The notes: generated by a model not told the origin, from the letters alone. DNA of 64,000 bases from Ideonella_A sakaiensis_A (GCF_048320135.1 NZ_CP182947.1:1798001-1862000), one strand, 5' to 3'; counted from the first letter of the stretch, positions 24,856 to 33,639 are shown. Made by a program: numbers and translations.

Positions 24856-24871
24856 CTGACGCCCGCGCCCT

Positions 24872-26176
24872 TCAGCGCAGATCGCGTGCCAAGCGCAGCC
24901 CCGAAAACTGCCAACGCGCCTCGGGCGGGAAAAAATTTCGGTAGCTGGCACGAATGTGCTTCGACGGCGTGACGCATGATCCGCCGCGCAGCACATACTG
25001 CCCGCTCATGAATTTGCCGTTGTATTCACCGACTGCGCCGCTGGCGCAGCGGAAGCCTGGATAAGGCGAGTAGTCGCTGCGCGTCCATTCCCAGACATCG
25101 CCAAACAGCTGTGCCAGCTCGCCGGCGGGCTGGACGGCGCGCGGTGCGAGCGGGTGCAACGCGCCGCTTTCCAGATGGTTGCCGGCGGTCGATGTGCCGT
25201 GCGCGGCGACTTCCCACTCGGCCTCGGTCGGCAGTCGGGCGCCGGCCCAGCGGGCAAATGCGTCGGCCTCGTAGAAGCTCAGGTGACAGATCGGTGTGTT
25301 CGGATCGACCGGCACCGCCCCATGCAAGGTGAACGATCGCCAGCCAACGCCGTCGTCGACCGGCTCCCAGTACAGCGGTGCGCGCCAGCGCTGCGCCGTT
25401 ACCAGGTCCCAGCCGGCGGCCAGCCACAACTCCGGCCGGCGATAGCCACCGTCGTCGATGAATTCGAGCAGATCGCCGTGCGTCACCGGATGCGTCGCGA
25501 TCTCGAAGGCATCGAGCCAGACCTGGTGGCGCGGCATCTCGTTGTCGAAACAGAACGCCGAGCCGTCGTGGCCGATCCGGCGCAGCCCCTCGTCGAAGGC
25601 GACCCAGCCGCGAGCCGGCGCACCGATCGCCGTCAGCGGCCACTGTTTCTGATAGGCAGGGCGCAGCGGGCTGCATGACAGCAGGTGCTTGACATCGGTC
25701 AGGATCAGTTCCTGATGTTGCTGTTCGTGGTTCAGCCCCAGTTCGATCAGGTCGGCAAGCTCTGCCGACAGCGGTTCCGCCCGATCGAGCAACGCCAGCA
25801 TCGCCGCATCCACAGCCGCCCGATACCCCAACACCTGGTCGAGTCCGGGCCGCGTCAGCAGACCCCGCTGCGGTCGCGGGTGCCGCTCGCCGACGCCGTG
25901 GTAGTAGGAATTGAACAGGACGCGAAACGATGGTTCGAACAACCGATAGCCCGGCTGGTGCGGCGCCAGCACGAAGGTCTCGAAAAACCAGGTCGTGTGC
26001 GCCAGATGCCATTTGACCGGGCTGGCGTCCGGCATCGATTGAACGGTGCAATCCTCGGCCGACAGCGGCTCTGCGAGCGCAGCGGTCTGCCGGCGCACCG
26101 CCTGGAAGCGCGCGGCCATGCTGCGGTGGGATGCGGGGCTGTCGGAGAAGGCGTTGTTCTGCGGCTTCGTGTCCAT
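24872..26176 (-). CDS. egtB: Ergothioneine biosynthesis protein EgtB
   Basis: This is a non-haem iron sulfoxide synthase of 434 residues that joins the sulfur donor to hercynine in ergothioneine synthesis. The N-terminal DinB-like domain carries the iron histidines in HLAHTTWFFE and LNHEQQHQEL; the C-terminal part is an FGE-sulfatase fold (DAFEIATHPVTHGDL to YVLRGGSCVTPSKHIRASYRNF). The egtD methyltransferase that makes hercynine is not adjacent and not in this window, so it must be elsewhere or the enzyme has another partner. ATG at 26176 is followed by a short polar lead before the domain. Confidence 0.9.
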   Translation of the reverse strand: MDTKPQNNAFSDSPASHRSMAARFQAVRRQTAALAEPLSAEDCTVQSMPDASPVKWHLAHTTWFFETFVLAPHQPGYRLFEPSFRVLFNSYYHGVGERHPRPQRGLLTRPGLDQVLGYRAAVDAAMLALLDRAEPLSAELADLIELGLNHEQQHQELILTDVKHLLSCSPLRPAYQKQWPLTAIGAPARGWVAFDEGLRRIGHDGSAFCFDNEMPRHQVWLDAFEIATHPVTHGDLLEFIDDGGYRRPELWLAAGWDLVTAQRWRAPLYWEPVDDGVGWRSFTLHGAVPVDPNTPICHLSFYEADAFARWAGARLPTEAEWEVAAHGTSTAGNHLESGALHPLAPRAVQPAGELAQLFGDVWEWTRSDYSPYPGFRCASGAVGEYNGKFMSGQYVLRGGSCVTPSKHIRASYRNFFPPEARWQFSGLRLARDLR

Positions 26177-26262
26177 CGCGGCTCTCCAGCTGTGCTGTCA
26201 TCGAGGGAGTGGCGGCGTGCCGGCAAGTTCCACCAGCCGCCGCGCTGGCCGACAGCGCCATG

Positions 26263-26634
26263 TCAGCCGCGCAGCTGCAGCAGATTCAGCTGGTTACCCG
26301 CCGGATCGGCAAACGTCGCCATGATGCCGCCCCATGGTTGGCGCTTCGGCGGGGCGGAAAAAAACACCTCGCGGGCCAGCAGTGCGCGATGCATCGCCGC
26401 GATGTTGTCGACGTAGAAGGACAGGCCGGTGACGCGGCCGACCATCGCATGGTCGTCTTCCTTCGCATCCGGCGCGACAGCGCCGACGACCAGTTCGGTT
26501 CGGCCGGCGTCGTAGACGAGATAGCCGAAGCGCGCATTGCTGGTTTTCAGCCGCAGACCCAGTTTGCCGGAATAAAAGGCATGCGCCGCAGCGAGGTCGT
26601 AGACAAAGACCCGGGCGGCGCCGAGTTTCAACAC
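26263..26634 (-). CDS. VOC family protein
   Basis: This is a VOC protein of about 123 residues: KLGAARVFVYDLAAAHAFYSGKLGLRLK at the N-terminus and GLSFYVDNIAAMHRAL in the second module, ending MATFADPAGNQLNLLQL. The start is a GTG at 26634 (a TTG is the next codon), picked because VOC proteins begin close to this first strand; the frame upstream looks random. The gene lies upstream of egtB on the same strand, 86 bases away, and may share its transcript. Substrate unknown. Confidence 0.75.
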   Translation of the reverse strand: MLKLGAARVFVYDLAAAHAFYSGKLGLRLKTSNARFGYLVYDAGRTELVVGAVAPDAKEDDHAMVGRVTGLSFYVDNIAAMHRALLAREVFFSAPPKRQPWGGIMATFADPAGNQLNLLQLRG

Positions 26635-26933
26635 CTGCTGCGACAACTGCGGCTCATCCACCACGGCTTCCCCGAAATCGGCTTCGAGTTTGCCACGAAG
26701 CGCAGCATGGCGATGCCGCTGGCGCCGGCTTCGATCCGCCGCTGCCAAGCGGCCGGTGGCACGCCGCATCGAATCGGCATTTTCCCGCCGCAAATCCACC
26801 TTCCGTCCGACAGCCGGCGCGCTGTGGGCAGGCCGAGACTCGCCGTCAACACCGCAGCTTCCGGCTTCGTCGACCGTCTGCTCCGCGCCGGCTGCTTGTG
26901 GACATGCAAAACCAGATGTGTGAAGGAGTGGCC
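26635..26933. other. Gap upstream of the sulfur cassette
   Basis: This stretch of nearly 300 bases separates the VOC gene from the first YeeE gene and should hold both divergent promoters. Frames through it have no family resemblance. I could not pick a convincing promoter or operator; the YeeE gene has AAGGAG just inside its right edge. Confidence 0.5.
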
Positions 26934-27470
26934 ATGAACGTCTTCAAACGCGTCAGCTGGTCGCCGTATGTGGTCGGTGCGCTGATCGGTGTGTTGAGCT
27001 GGTTCACATTCGCCAGCGTCGACCGCCCGCTCGGGATCACGACGGCATTCGAGTACACCGCGGCGCTCGCGGTGCAATCCGCCGCCCCGGCGATCGAGGC
27101 GTCGCATGCCTGGTTCGCCGAGCCCGACAAGGACCCGAAGATCGACTGGGAATGGATGCTGGTCGTCGGCGTCTTTCTCGGCGCATGGCTCAGCGCGCGG
27201 CTGTCCGGCGACCGGCCTGAGCGGCCGCAGGTCCCGGCACTGTGGGCCGAGCGCTTCGGCGATGGCAAGGGGCGGCGCTATGCCGCGGCATTTGTCGGCG
27301 GCATGCTGCTGATGCTCGGCGCCCGCTTCGCGCAGGGCTGCACCAGCGGCCACGGCATCAGCGGCACGCTGCAGCTGGCGGTATCGAGTTTCATCTTTGT
27401 CGCGGTGTTTGCTGCCGCAAGCATCGCAGCCGCATCGGCCATCTATCGCCACGGAGGCGACCATGTTTGA
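26934..27470 (+). CDS. YeeE/YedE family protein, N-terminal half type, copy 1
   Basis: This is a membrane protein of 178 residues, one half of a split YeeE/YedE (thiosulfate uptake, TsuA-like) transporter. Helices are visible at about 9-30, 78-95, 115-135 and 145-165. The conserved cysteine C136 lies in GARFAQGCTSGHGISG, the motif that handles the sulfur compound in TsuA. AAGGAG precedes the ATG. The second half starts inside this gene's end (8-base overlap), so both are co-translated and probably assemble. The same pair is repeated after the rhodanese gene. Confidence 0.88.
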   Translation: MNVFKRVSWSPYVVGALIGVLSWFTFASVDRPLGITTAFEYTAALAVQSAAPAIEASHAWFAEPDKDPKIDWEWMLVVGVFLGAWLSARLSGDRPERPQVPALWAERFGDGKGRRYAAAFVGGMLLMLGARFAQGCTSGHGISGTLQLAVSSFIFVAVFAAASIAAASAIYRHGGDHV

Positions 27471-28026
27471 TTCACCTGAAAAGCTGCTGCTCGGCCTCGT
27501 CAGCGGCGTCGTATTCGGCTTTCTGCTGCACAAGGGCCGCGTCGCGCGATTCGACGTGATCGTCGCGCAGCTGCTGCTGAAGGACTGGACGGTCGTGAAG
27601 ATCATGGCGACCGCGGTCGCGGTCGGCGCTGTCGGCGTTCACCTGCTGGTCGCCGCCGGCATCGCGACGCTGCACGTCAAGCCGGCGCTGCTCGGCGGAT
27701 TGATCGTCGGCGGCCTGTTGTTCGGCCTCGGCCTGGCGCTGTACGGCTACTGCCCCGGCACCGGTGTCGCCGCCAGCGGTGCGGGCCACCGCGACGCCGC
27801 CGTCGGTGTCGCCGGCATGTTGTCCGGTGCGCTGCTGTTCGTTCTCGGCTATCCGCTGTGGAAGCCGGTCATCGAGTCGGTTGCCGACTGGGGCGAACTG
27901 ACGCTGCCCGAGGCCAGCTCGAGCTCGACCTGGCTCTGGGTCGCGATCGTCACCGGCGCGCTGTCGCTGCTGCTGCTGTGGCTGCGCAAGCGCCAATCCG
28001 CGCTGCCATCGCCGGCCGCCGGCTGA
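27463..28026 (+). CDS. YeeE/YedE family protein, C-terminal half type, copy 1
   Basis: This membrane protein of 187 residues completes the split YeeE transporter. It starts GLVSGVVFGFLLHKGRVARFD, and the second key cysteine C97 is in LYGYCPGTGVAASG. About five helices. Its start overlaps the previous gene by eight bases. An intact TsuA carries both cysteine motifs in one chain, so the two proteins together equal one carrier. It leads directly to the metallo-beta-lactamase/rhodanese gene 35 bases on. Transport of thiosulfate or a related reduced sulfur species is inferred from the family. Confidence 0.88.
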   Translation: MFDSPEKLLLGLVSGVVFGFLLHKGRVARFDVIVAQLLLKDWTVVKIMATAVAVGAVGVHLLVAAGIATLHVKPALLGGLIVGGLLFGLGLALYGYCPGTGVAASGAGHRDAAVGVAGMLSGALLFVLGYPLWKPVIESVADWGELTLPEASSSSTWLWVAIVTGALSLLLLWLRKRQSALPSPAAG

Positions 28027-28061
28027 TACCAATCTGCACTCGACAACCATCAGGAGAGACC

Positions 28062-29441
28062 ATGTTCTTCCAACGCGTCAAGACCAAGGGGCTCGGGCAC
28101 AACGCCTATCTGCTCGGCTGTGGTGAGGGGCAGGCGGTCGTGATCGACCCGCGCCGCGACATTTCCGAATACCTGCAGATCGCCCGCGACAACAACCTCA
28201 GCATCGCCTGCATCTTCGAAACCCACCGGCAGGAGGATTTCGAATTCGGATCGCGCGCGCTGGCCGACGCGACCGGTGCGAAGATCGTCACCGGTTGCCA
28301 CCCGCTGTTCGGCGAATCGGACGTCAAGCTTGCGGACGAGCAGGAGTTCAAGGTCGGGACAACCCGTTTCGTCGCGCTCGAAACGCCGGGGCACACGCCG
28401 GAGAGCATGTGTTATGCGGTCTACCCGAGCGATACCGGCGACAAATGCTGGGGCGTCTTCACCGGCGACACGCTGTTCGTCGGCGATACCGGCCGCACCG
28501 ACTTGAGCGATGAGGACAAGACGGCCGAAAATGCCGGCATCCTGTACGACTCGGTGCACCGCAAGCTGCCGCCGCTCGGCGACCAGGCGCTGGTGCTGCC
28601 GGCGCACGGCGCCGGTTCGGCCTGCGGCGGCAACATTTCCGACCGCGACGATACGACGCTCGGCATCGAGAAAAAGACCAACAAGGTCTTCACGAAAAGC
28701 CGCAAGGAATTCGTCGATGCGAAGCTCGAGGAGAAGCTGCCGCGGCCGCCATATTTCCGCCACATGGAGGAAGTCAACCTGCACGGCGGCCGGCCGTTGC
28801 AGATGGCGCCGGAGCAGCTCGAGGTGCTGCAGCCGCGCCAACTGCAGCAGCGGATGAAGGAAGGGCTGCTGATCGATACCCGTTCGCCGGAGGCTTTTGC
28901 CGGCGCACACATCGCCGGCGCCTACAACATCTGGCTCGACGGCATGTCGAGCTTCGGCGGCTGGATGGCCAACCACAAGACCCGCATCTTCCTGATCGTC
29001 GAACAGCCCGAACACACCCAGCAGGCGGTGAAGGCGCTGGCGCGCATCGGCATCGACAGCGTCGCCGGCGTGATGCTGAAGGGCGTCGAGAAGTGGCGCG
29101 AGGAGGGCCTGCCGATCGACCACTTCGCGACCACCAGCGCCCAGCAATGTGCCGAATGGCTGCAGGCCGGCAAGGTCGAGGTGCTCGACATGCGCGACGA
29201 CATGGAGTGGGAAGAAAAACACATTCCGGGCGCGATGCACACCTTCGTCGGCTACCTCGAGGAGCAGCCGCCGAAGCTGCCGAAGGACACGCCGATCGTC
29301 GTCCACTGCAGCGTCGGACACCGCTCGGCGCTCGCCTGCAGCATCCTGAAGCGCCAGGGGTTCAGCCGCATCCACAACATGCTCGGCGGGCTGACGGCCT
29401 GGGAAAACCTCGATCTGCCGCTCGAGAAGAAATCTTCGTAG
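28062..29441 (+). CDS. Metallo-beta-lactamase fold protein with two rhodanese domains
   Basis: This is a soluble protein of 459 residues. Residues 1-250 form an MBL fold like persulfide dioxygenase (ETHE1), but the usual HxHxDH metal motif reads H55-R-Q-E-D59-F60, so several ligands are missing; GHTPES and FTGDTLFVGDTGRTD are present. Rhodanese domain 1 (about 260-355) lacks its cysteine (IVEQPEHTQQ). Domain 2 (about 365-455) has active C416 in VVHCSVGHRSA. It would move sulfane sulfur imported by the flanking YeeE pairs. AGGAGAG precedes the ATG. Whether it oxidises persulfide at all is doubtful given the metal site. Confidence 0.87.
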   Translation: MFFQRVKTKGLGHNAYLLGCGEGQAVVIDPRRDISEYLQIARDNNLSIACIFETHRQEDFEFGSRALADATGAKIVTGCHPLFGESDVKLADEQEFKVGTTRFVALETPGHTPESMCYAVYPSDTGDKCWGVFTGDTLFVGDTGRTDLSDEDKTAENAGILYDSVHRKLPPLGDQALVLPAHGAGSACGGNISDRDDTTLGIEKKTNKVFTKSRKEFVDAKLEEKLPRPPYFRHMEEVNLHGGRPLQMAPEQLEVLQPRQLQQRMKEGLLIDTRSPEAFAGAHIAGAYNIWLDGMSSFGGWMANHKTRIFLIVEQPEHTQQAVKALARIGIDSVAGVMLKGVEKWREEGLPIDHFATTSAQQCAEWLQAGKVEVLDMRDDMEWEEKHIPGAMHTFVGYLEEQPPKLPKDTPIVVHCSVGHRSALACSILKRQGFSRIHNMLGGLTAWENLDLPLEKKSS

Positions 29442-29489
29442 TACCGCCAACACACTCGCCGGCTTGCGCCGCGATCACAGGAGAACAAG

Positions 29490-30011
29490 ATGCAGGAAGA
29501 CGGGGGAGCCTGGTCGGCCTATCTGGTCGGGGCGCTGATCGGCGTATTGTCGATGGCGACCTTTTATTTCTCGAACAAGCCGCTCGGCGTGTCGACCGCC
29601 TATCTGCGGGTGGCCGGCATGATTTCACGGCTGATCTCGAAGAGCCACACCGACTCGCTGAAGCAGTACCAGGACACGCCGCCGAAGATCGAATGGGAAG
29701 TGATGCTGATGGTCGGCATCGTGCTCGGCGCGCTGCTCGCGGCCTTCACCGGTGGTGAGGTCACCGGCAGCTGGGTGCCGGACTTGTGGGCCGAGCGTTT
29801 CGGCGATTCGTTCGGCTTTCGCCAGCTGGTTGCCTTCATTGGCGGCGCGGTGATGGTGTTCGGTGCGCGGCTGGCCGGCGGCTGCACCAGCGGCCACGGC
29901 ATCAGCGGCACGTTGCAGCTGTCGGTCGGCTCGTGGATCGCGGTGATCTGTTTCTTCGTCGGCGGCGCAGCCGTCGCGATGCTGATGTTCGGAGTCGGAG
30001 GTGTGCGATGA
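29490..30011 (+). CDS. YeeE/YedE family protein, N-terminal half type, copy 2
   Basis: This membrane protein of 173 residues is a paralogue of the gene at 26934. It opens AYLVGALIGVLSMATFYFSNKPLGVST and has the conserved C132 in GARLAGGCTSGHGISGTLQL, nearly identical in that region to copy 1 but clearly diverged elsewhere. AGGAG lies before the ATG. The stop overlaps the next start (ATGA). The duplication of both halves, kept around one rhodanese gene, suggests two carriers of different specificity or a hetero-assembly. Confidence 0.88.
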   Translation: MQEDGGAWSAYLVGALIGVLSMATFYFSNKPLGVSTAYLRVAGMISRLISKSHTDSLKQYQDTPPKIEWEVMLMVGIVLGALLAAFTGGEVTGSWVPDLWAERFGDSFGFRQLVAFIGGAVMVFGARLAGGCTSGHGISGTLQLSVGSWIAVICFFVGGAAVAMLMFGVGGVR

Positions 30012-30610
30012 GCAGCGTGCTGCCGCCGATCGTCGCGAAACCGCAGCCGGCCGCCGGCGACAAGGCCGAGAGCAAACCCGACTCGGCGCAGCAACTTGTG
30101 CTGGGGCTCGGCTTCGGCATCGTGTTCGGCTTCCTGCTGCAAAAAGGCGGCGTCGCCAAATACGAGGTGCTGATGGGCTCGCTGCTGCTGACCGATTTCA
30201 CGGTGTTCAAGATCATGCTGACCGCGATTGCCGTCGGTGCGGTCGGCATCTTCGGCATGCACGCGCTCGGCCTGGTGAAGCTGCACGTGAAAAAGACCCA
30301 GTACGCCGCCAACATCATCGGTGGCCTGACTTTCGGCGCCGGATTTGCGTTGCTCGGCTATTGCCCGGGCACCGGCGCCGCCGCACTCGGCCAGGGCAAC
30401 CTCGACGCGATCGCCGGCATCATCGGCATGATGGCCGGAAGCCACCTGTTTGCGGAGTTCTCGCACCCGCTGTCGCGCTTGCAGACCGTCGGCAGCCGCG
30501 GCGGCATCATGCTGAACGAACTGGTCGGCCTGCCGTTGCGGGTATTTCTGCCGATTTTCGTTGCGGCGCTGGCGCTTGCGCTGGTGCTGATCGAACGCCT
30601 CGCCGGCTGA
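30008..30610 (+). CDS. YeeE/YedE family protein, C-terminal half type, copy 2
   Basis: This is a membrane protein of 200 residues with an extra polar N-terminal stretch of about 28 residues (Pro/Ala/Lys-rich) before the first helix LVLGLGFGIVFGFLLQKGGV. The key cysteine C119 is in LLGYCPGTGAAALG. It pairs with the preceding gene through an ATGA overlap. It is longer than copy 1 and ends in a final helix (FLPIFVAALALALVLIERL). It closes the cassette; an inverted repeat without a T-run follows the stop. Confidence 0.88.
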   Translation: MSSVLPPIVAKPQPAAGDKAESKPDSAQQLVLGLGFGIVFGFLLQKGGVAKYEVLMGSLLLTDFTVFKIMLTAIAVGAVGIFGMHALGLVKLHVKKTQYAANIIGGLTFGAGFALLGYCPGTGAAALGQGNLDAIAGIIGMMAGSHLFAEFSHPLSRLQTVGSRGGIMLNELVGLPLRVFLPIFVAALALALVLIERLAG

Positions 30611-30946
30611 CGCCGCCGGTCCGGCGAAGGCATGCGCTGCGGCACGCCGGCGGCGCAACCGAATTGCAGCACCGGGCCTGGAACAAGCGCACCGCGCACG
30701 GGCTTGATCTCGGTCAGGCCCGCGGGCGTGGCGACTGCCTAAGATGCGATCAGGGAGCAGGCTTGCACCGGATGGCAAGCTTGGCGACGGCGCTCGCTGC
30801 GACCAGCGGTCGCGCTCCCGCGTCGGTGCAGAAACCCGGAGAACACGGTGACCATCAGCCACTCGATCAACACGTTTGCCAACACCCTAGCAGCGCCCGC
30901 CAGCGCCTGCCGCGACAGACACTGAGCCCCGGGCACGAGCCGCGGC
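30611..30946. other. Gap after the sulfur cassette
   Basis: This gap of 336 bases holds a nine-base inverted repeat CGCCGCCGG/CCGGCGGCG (30611-30619 and 30647-30655) directly after the last YeeE stop. It may end transcription with Rho or protect the messenger, as there is no T-run. No convincing gene was found; a 25-residue GTG-started frame at 30848-30925 with a GGAG site is too weak to call. Confidence 0.5.
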
Positions 30947-31789
30947 ATGGCGCGCTGGGCGACGATTCTGCTGACTGCCGCCGATCTGGGCGCAGTGGCG
31001 CTCTGGACGATGCGCCGGCGCCAGCAGCGGCAGTCGGCATCACTGGTTGCCGAGTTGCGGCAATCGGCGGCGATTGCCGCGATCGATCCAGGCGCAGGCC
31101 AAGCCGACCTGCCCGCACCGGTGGCCCGATACCTCGCGCATGTCCTGCCCGCCGATCGAAGGCCGATCAAGACCGCAGCCTATCGGCAGGTCGGACGCCT
31201 GCGGAGCGATCCGCGCAGCCAACGCTGGTTGGCTTTCACGGCATGCCAGTTGATCGCACCCGCGGCCGTCGGCTTTGTCTGGGAGGCCGCAGTGTCGCTG
31301 CTGCCGTTCGTCCGTCTGCAGGTTCGTGATTCGCTGCATTGCGGCCGCGGCGCCGGTGCTGTGCGATTGTGGTCGGCGGTCCCGGTCGGCAGCGCCGGCG
31401 GCAACCCGGAAATGAATTCAGGCGCGTTGCACCGCTTTCTCGCCGAGGCGGTCTGGTTTCCGACGGCGCTGCTGCCGAGCCGATTTCTGCGCTGGGAGCC
31501 GATCGACGACCTGCGTGCGATGGCAACCCTCGAGCAGGGCGACGTCTGCGTCTCGCTCGAGTTCCGGTTCGATCACCACAACGAGGTCGTCGGCATCTTC
31601 ACCCCTGGCCGTTGGGGATCGTTCGACGGCGGCTATCGCAAGTTGGCGTGGGAGGGTCGCTTCAGCGACTATCGCAGGCGCGGCGGCATGCTCGTTCCCG
31701 ACCGGGGCGAGGTCGGCTGGTATATCGACGGCCGCTGGGAAAAGGTCTGGCAAGGCCGAGTGGTCGACGCGGAGTTCGAGTTCGCGTGA
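30947..31789 (+). CDS. Conserved hypothetical protein, DUF6544-like
   Basis: This protein of 280 residues has an N-terminal hydrophobic segment (ATILLTAADLGAVALW) and a soluble body. The segment LPAPVARYLAHVLP followed by a beta-rich region (QVGRLRSDPRSQRWLAFTACQ) is like proteins labelled DUF6544, which I recall only by pattern. The C-terminal part (EFRFDHHNEVVGIFTPGRWG, WYIDGRWEKVWQGRV) is beta-rich and may form a lipocalin-like barrel. Start at the ATG 30947 lacks a good ribosome site. It converges on the TRAP permease gene. Confidence 0.6.
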   Translation: MARWATILLTAADLGAVALWTMRRRQQRQSASLVAELRQSAAIAAIDPGAGQADLPAPVARYLAHVLPADRRPIKTAAYRQVGRLRSDPRSQRWLAFTACQLIAPAAVGFVWEAAVSLLPFVRLQVRDSLHCGRGAGAVRLWSAVPVGSAGGNPEMNSGALHRFLAEAVWFPTALLPSRFLRWEPIDDLRAMATLEQGDVCVSLEFRFDHHNEVVGIFTPGRWGSFDGGYRKLAWEGRFSDYRRRGGMLVPDRGEVGWYIDGRWEKVWQGRVVDAEFEFA

Positions 31790-31804
31790 CCGGGCCCGGC
31801 GGCG

Positions 31805-33091
31805 TCAACGCCCGAGCATCGTCCCCGGCAGCCACAGCGCGATCTGCGGCCAGGCCATCACCGCGCCGAGCACCGCGATCATCAACACGACATAGGGCGC
31901 GGCGCCGCGCACGATCGGGCCGAGCGGCGATTTCGTGATCGCCTTGATCGTGAACAGGTTCATGCCGACCGGCGGCGTGATCTGTGCCAGCTCGAGGTTG
32001 ATCACCAGCAGGATGCCGTACCAGATCGGGTTGATCTGCAGGTGGATCATCGCCGGCAGGATCACCGGCGTCGTGATCAGGATGATCGCGATCGACTCGA
32101 GGAACATGCCGAGGATGAAGATCAGCGCCATCATCACCAGCAGGAATCCTGTGACGCCAATGTCGGTGGCGATCACCGCCTCGACGATCTGCTGCGGAAT
32201 GCGCAGCTTGGTCATCACGTGGCCGAAGACCGATGCGCCGGCGAGGATCATGAACAGCATCGCCGAGATCCGGCAGGCGTCGATCGCCGATTCCCAGATT
32301 GCGCGCAGGCCGAGGTTGCGGTAGACCAGCGCGGCAATCAGCAGCGCCAGCCATGATCCGGCGGCGGCCGCTTCGGTCGCGGTGAAGATGCCGGCATACA
32401 TGCCGCCGAGCACGAAGACCGGCAGCGAGATCGCCCACACCGACTTGCGGATCGCGCTCAGCGCCTCGCGCCAGCTGGCGCGCGGCTCGCGGGCGATGTG
32501 CTTGTGCGAGATCGCGGTGCTGAGCATGCTCCAGCCGACGAAGACGCCGGCCATCAGCAGGCCGGGGACGATGCCGGCCATGAAGAGGCCGCCGATCGAG
32601 GTGTCGGTGGTGACGCCGTACAGCACCATCGGGCCCGACGGCGGGATCAGGATGCCGAGCGTGCCGCCGGCCGCGACCAGACCGTATGCAGCGCGAGGTT
32701 CGTAGCCGAACTTGATCATCTGCGGGATCGCGACCGCGCCGATCGTCAGCGCGGTCGCGACGCTGGAGCCGGAGATCGCCGCGAAGATCGTGCAGGCGGC
32801 GATCGTCGCGATGCCGAGACCGCCAGGCAGGTGGCGGGTCAGCGTATAGGCGGTGTCGTAGAGGTCGTCGACGATCTTGCCGCGGATCATGATGTGCGCC
32901 ATGAAGGCGAACAGCGGGATCGCGACCAGCAGGTAGCGGTTGACCTCGCCAAAGATCACCTCGGTGACCGAGCCGAGTTCGCCTTGCGTGACCAGTTGCA
33001 GCGTGCCGCCGAACAGCGCCAGCCCGGCGAAGATCGGCAGCCCGGTGAACAGCAGCAGCAACAGCGCGATGAACAGCAGCGCGATCGTCAT
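31805..33091 (-). CDS. dctM: TRAP transporter large permease (DctM)
   Basis: This is a membrane protein of 428 residues with about 12 helices, the ion-coupled transport subunit of a tripartite TRAP carrier. Family landmarks: IPLFAFMAHIMIRG, SGSSVATALTIGAVAIPQM, GGTLGILIPPSGPMVLYG and LELAQITPPVGMNLFTIK. It starts by an ATGA overlap with the small subunit gene. It is the last gene of the operon that begins with the HMG-CoA-lyase-like gene at 36979. With dctP and dctQ it imports a carboxylate, most likely the substrate for the two enzymes of the operon. Confidence 0.93.
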   Translation of the reverse strand: MTIALLFIALLLLLFTGLPIFAGLALFGGTLQLVTQGELGSVTEVIFGEVNRYLLVAIPLFAFMAHIMIRGKIVDDLYDTAYTLTRHLPGGLGIATIAACTIFAAISGSSVATALTIGAVAIPQMIKFGYEPRAAYGLVAAGGTLGILIPPSGPMVLYGVTTDTSIGGLFMAGIVPGLLMAGVFVGWSMLSTAISHKHIAREPRASWREALSAIRKSVWAISLPVFVLGGMYAGIFTATEAAAAGSWLALLIAALVYRNLGLRAIWESAIDACRISAMLFMILAGASVFGHVMTKLRIPQQIVEAVIATDIGVTGFLLVMMALIFILGMFLESIAIILITTPVILPAMIHLQINPIWYGILLVINLELAQITPPVGMNLFTIKAITKSPLGPIVRGAAPYVVLMIAVLGAVMAWPQIALWLPGTMLGR

Positions 33092-33639
33092 TGCGCGTCC
33101 TTCTCGCCGTGGGCCGGAGCGGCCAGCGGCGGCAGGCCGATCGCGGCGCGCCACGCGGCCTCGATCGCCGCGAGCAGCAGCAGGCTGCCGCCGATCGGCA
33201 TCAGCAGCATCAGCCACCAGGTCGGCCACTCGAGCGAGCCTTCGGTAACCAGGCCGAGCATCTTCGCGAGGCTCGCGGTGCCCCAGCCGTTGATGATCAG
33301 CACGCCGGCAACGATGCCCACCGCAATCGCCGCCCAGATGCGGGCCCAGCGGCTCGCGGCGTCAGACAAGCGCGCCGTCAGCAGGTCGACGCCGATGTGC
33401 TCACCACGGCGCAGCGTCTGCGCAGCGGCCAGCATCACGATCGCGACCAGCGCAAAGCCGACCACCTCGTCGACCCAGACCGGCGCGGCATTGAAGACAT
33501 AACGCATCACGACCGCCCAGCCGATCAGCGCAAAAGACGCCAGCAGGCAGAACGCCGCGACGCCCATCGCGACCGCCGACAACACGCCGACGACGCGGCC
33601 CAGCGCCTCGAGCGCCGGGCCCGGTTTCGCTACCTTCAT
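33088..33639 (-). CDS. dctQ: TRAP transporter small permease (DctQ)
   Basis: This is a membrane protein of 183 residues with four helices: the DctQ subunit that stabilises the large permease. The pattern VVMRYVFNAAPVWVDEVVGFALVAIVMLAAAQTLRRGEHIGVDLL is diagnostic, including the Tyr-Val-Phe-Asn and Trp-x-x-Glu/Asp-E positions. The ATG at 33639 was chosen since the sequence upstream contains a hairpin and non-coding-like text. Translation is coupled to dctM through the four-base overlap. Confidence 0.92.
   Translation of the reverse strand: MKVAKPGPALEALGRVVGVLSAVAMGVAAFCLLASFALIGWAVVMRYVFNAAPVWVDEVVGFALVAIVMLAAAQTLRRGEHIGVDLLTARLSDAASRWARIWAAIAVGIVAGVLIINGWGTASLAKMLGLVTEGSLEWPTWWLMLLMPIGGSLLLLAAIEAAWRAAIGLPPLAAPAHGEKDAQ

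Noticed and set aside
26934..30610. The sulfur cassette as a recently acquired mobile island
   Set aside because: No integrase, repeats or tRNA flank it, and its base composition looks like the rest of the window.
30848..30925. A 25-residue GTG-started frame with GGAG upstream in the gap after the sulfur cassette
   Set aside because: Too short, no hydrophobic or conserved pattern; could not be separated from chance.
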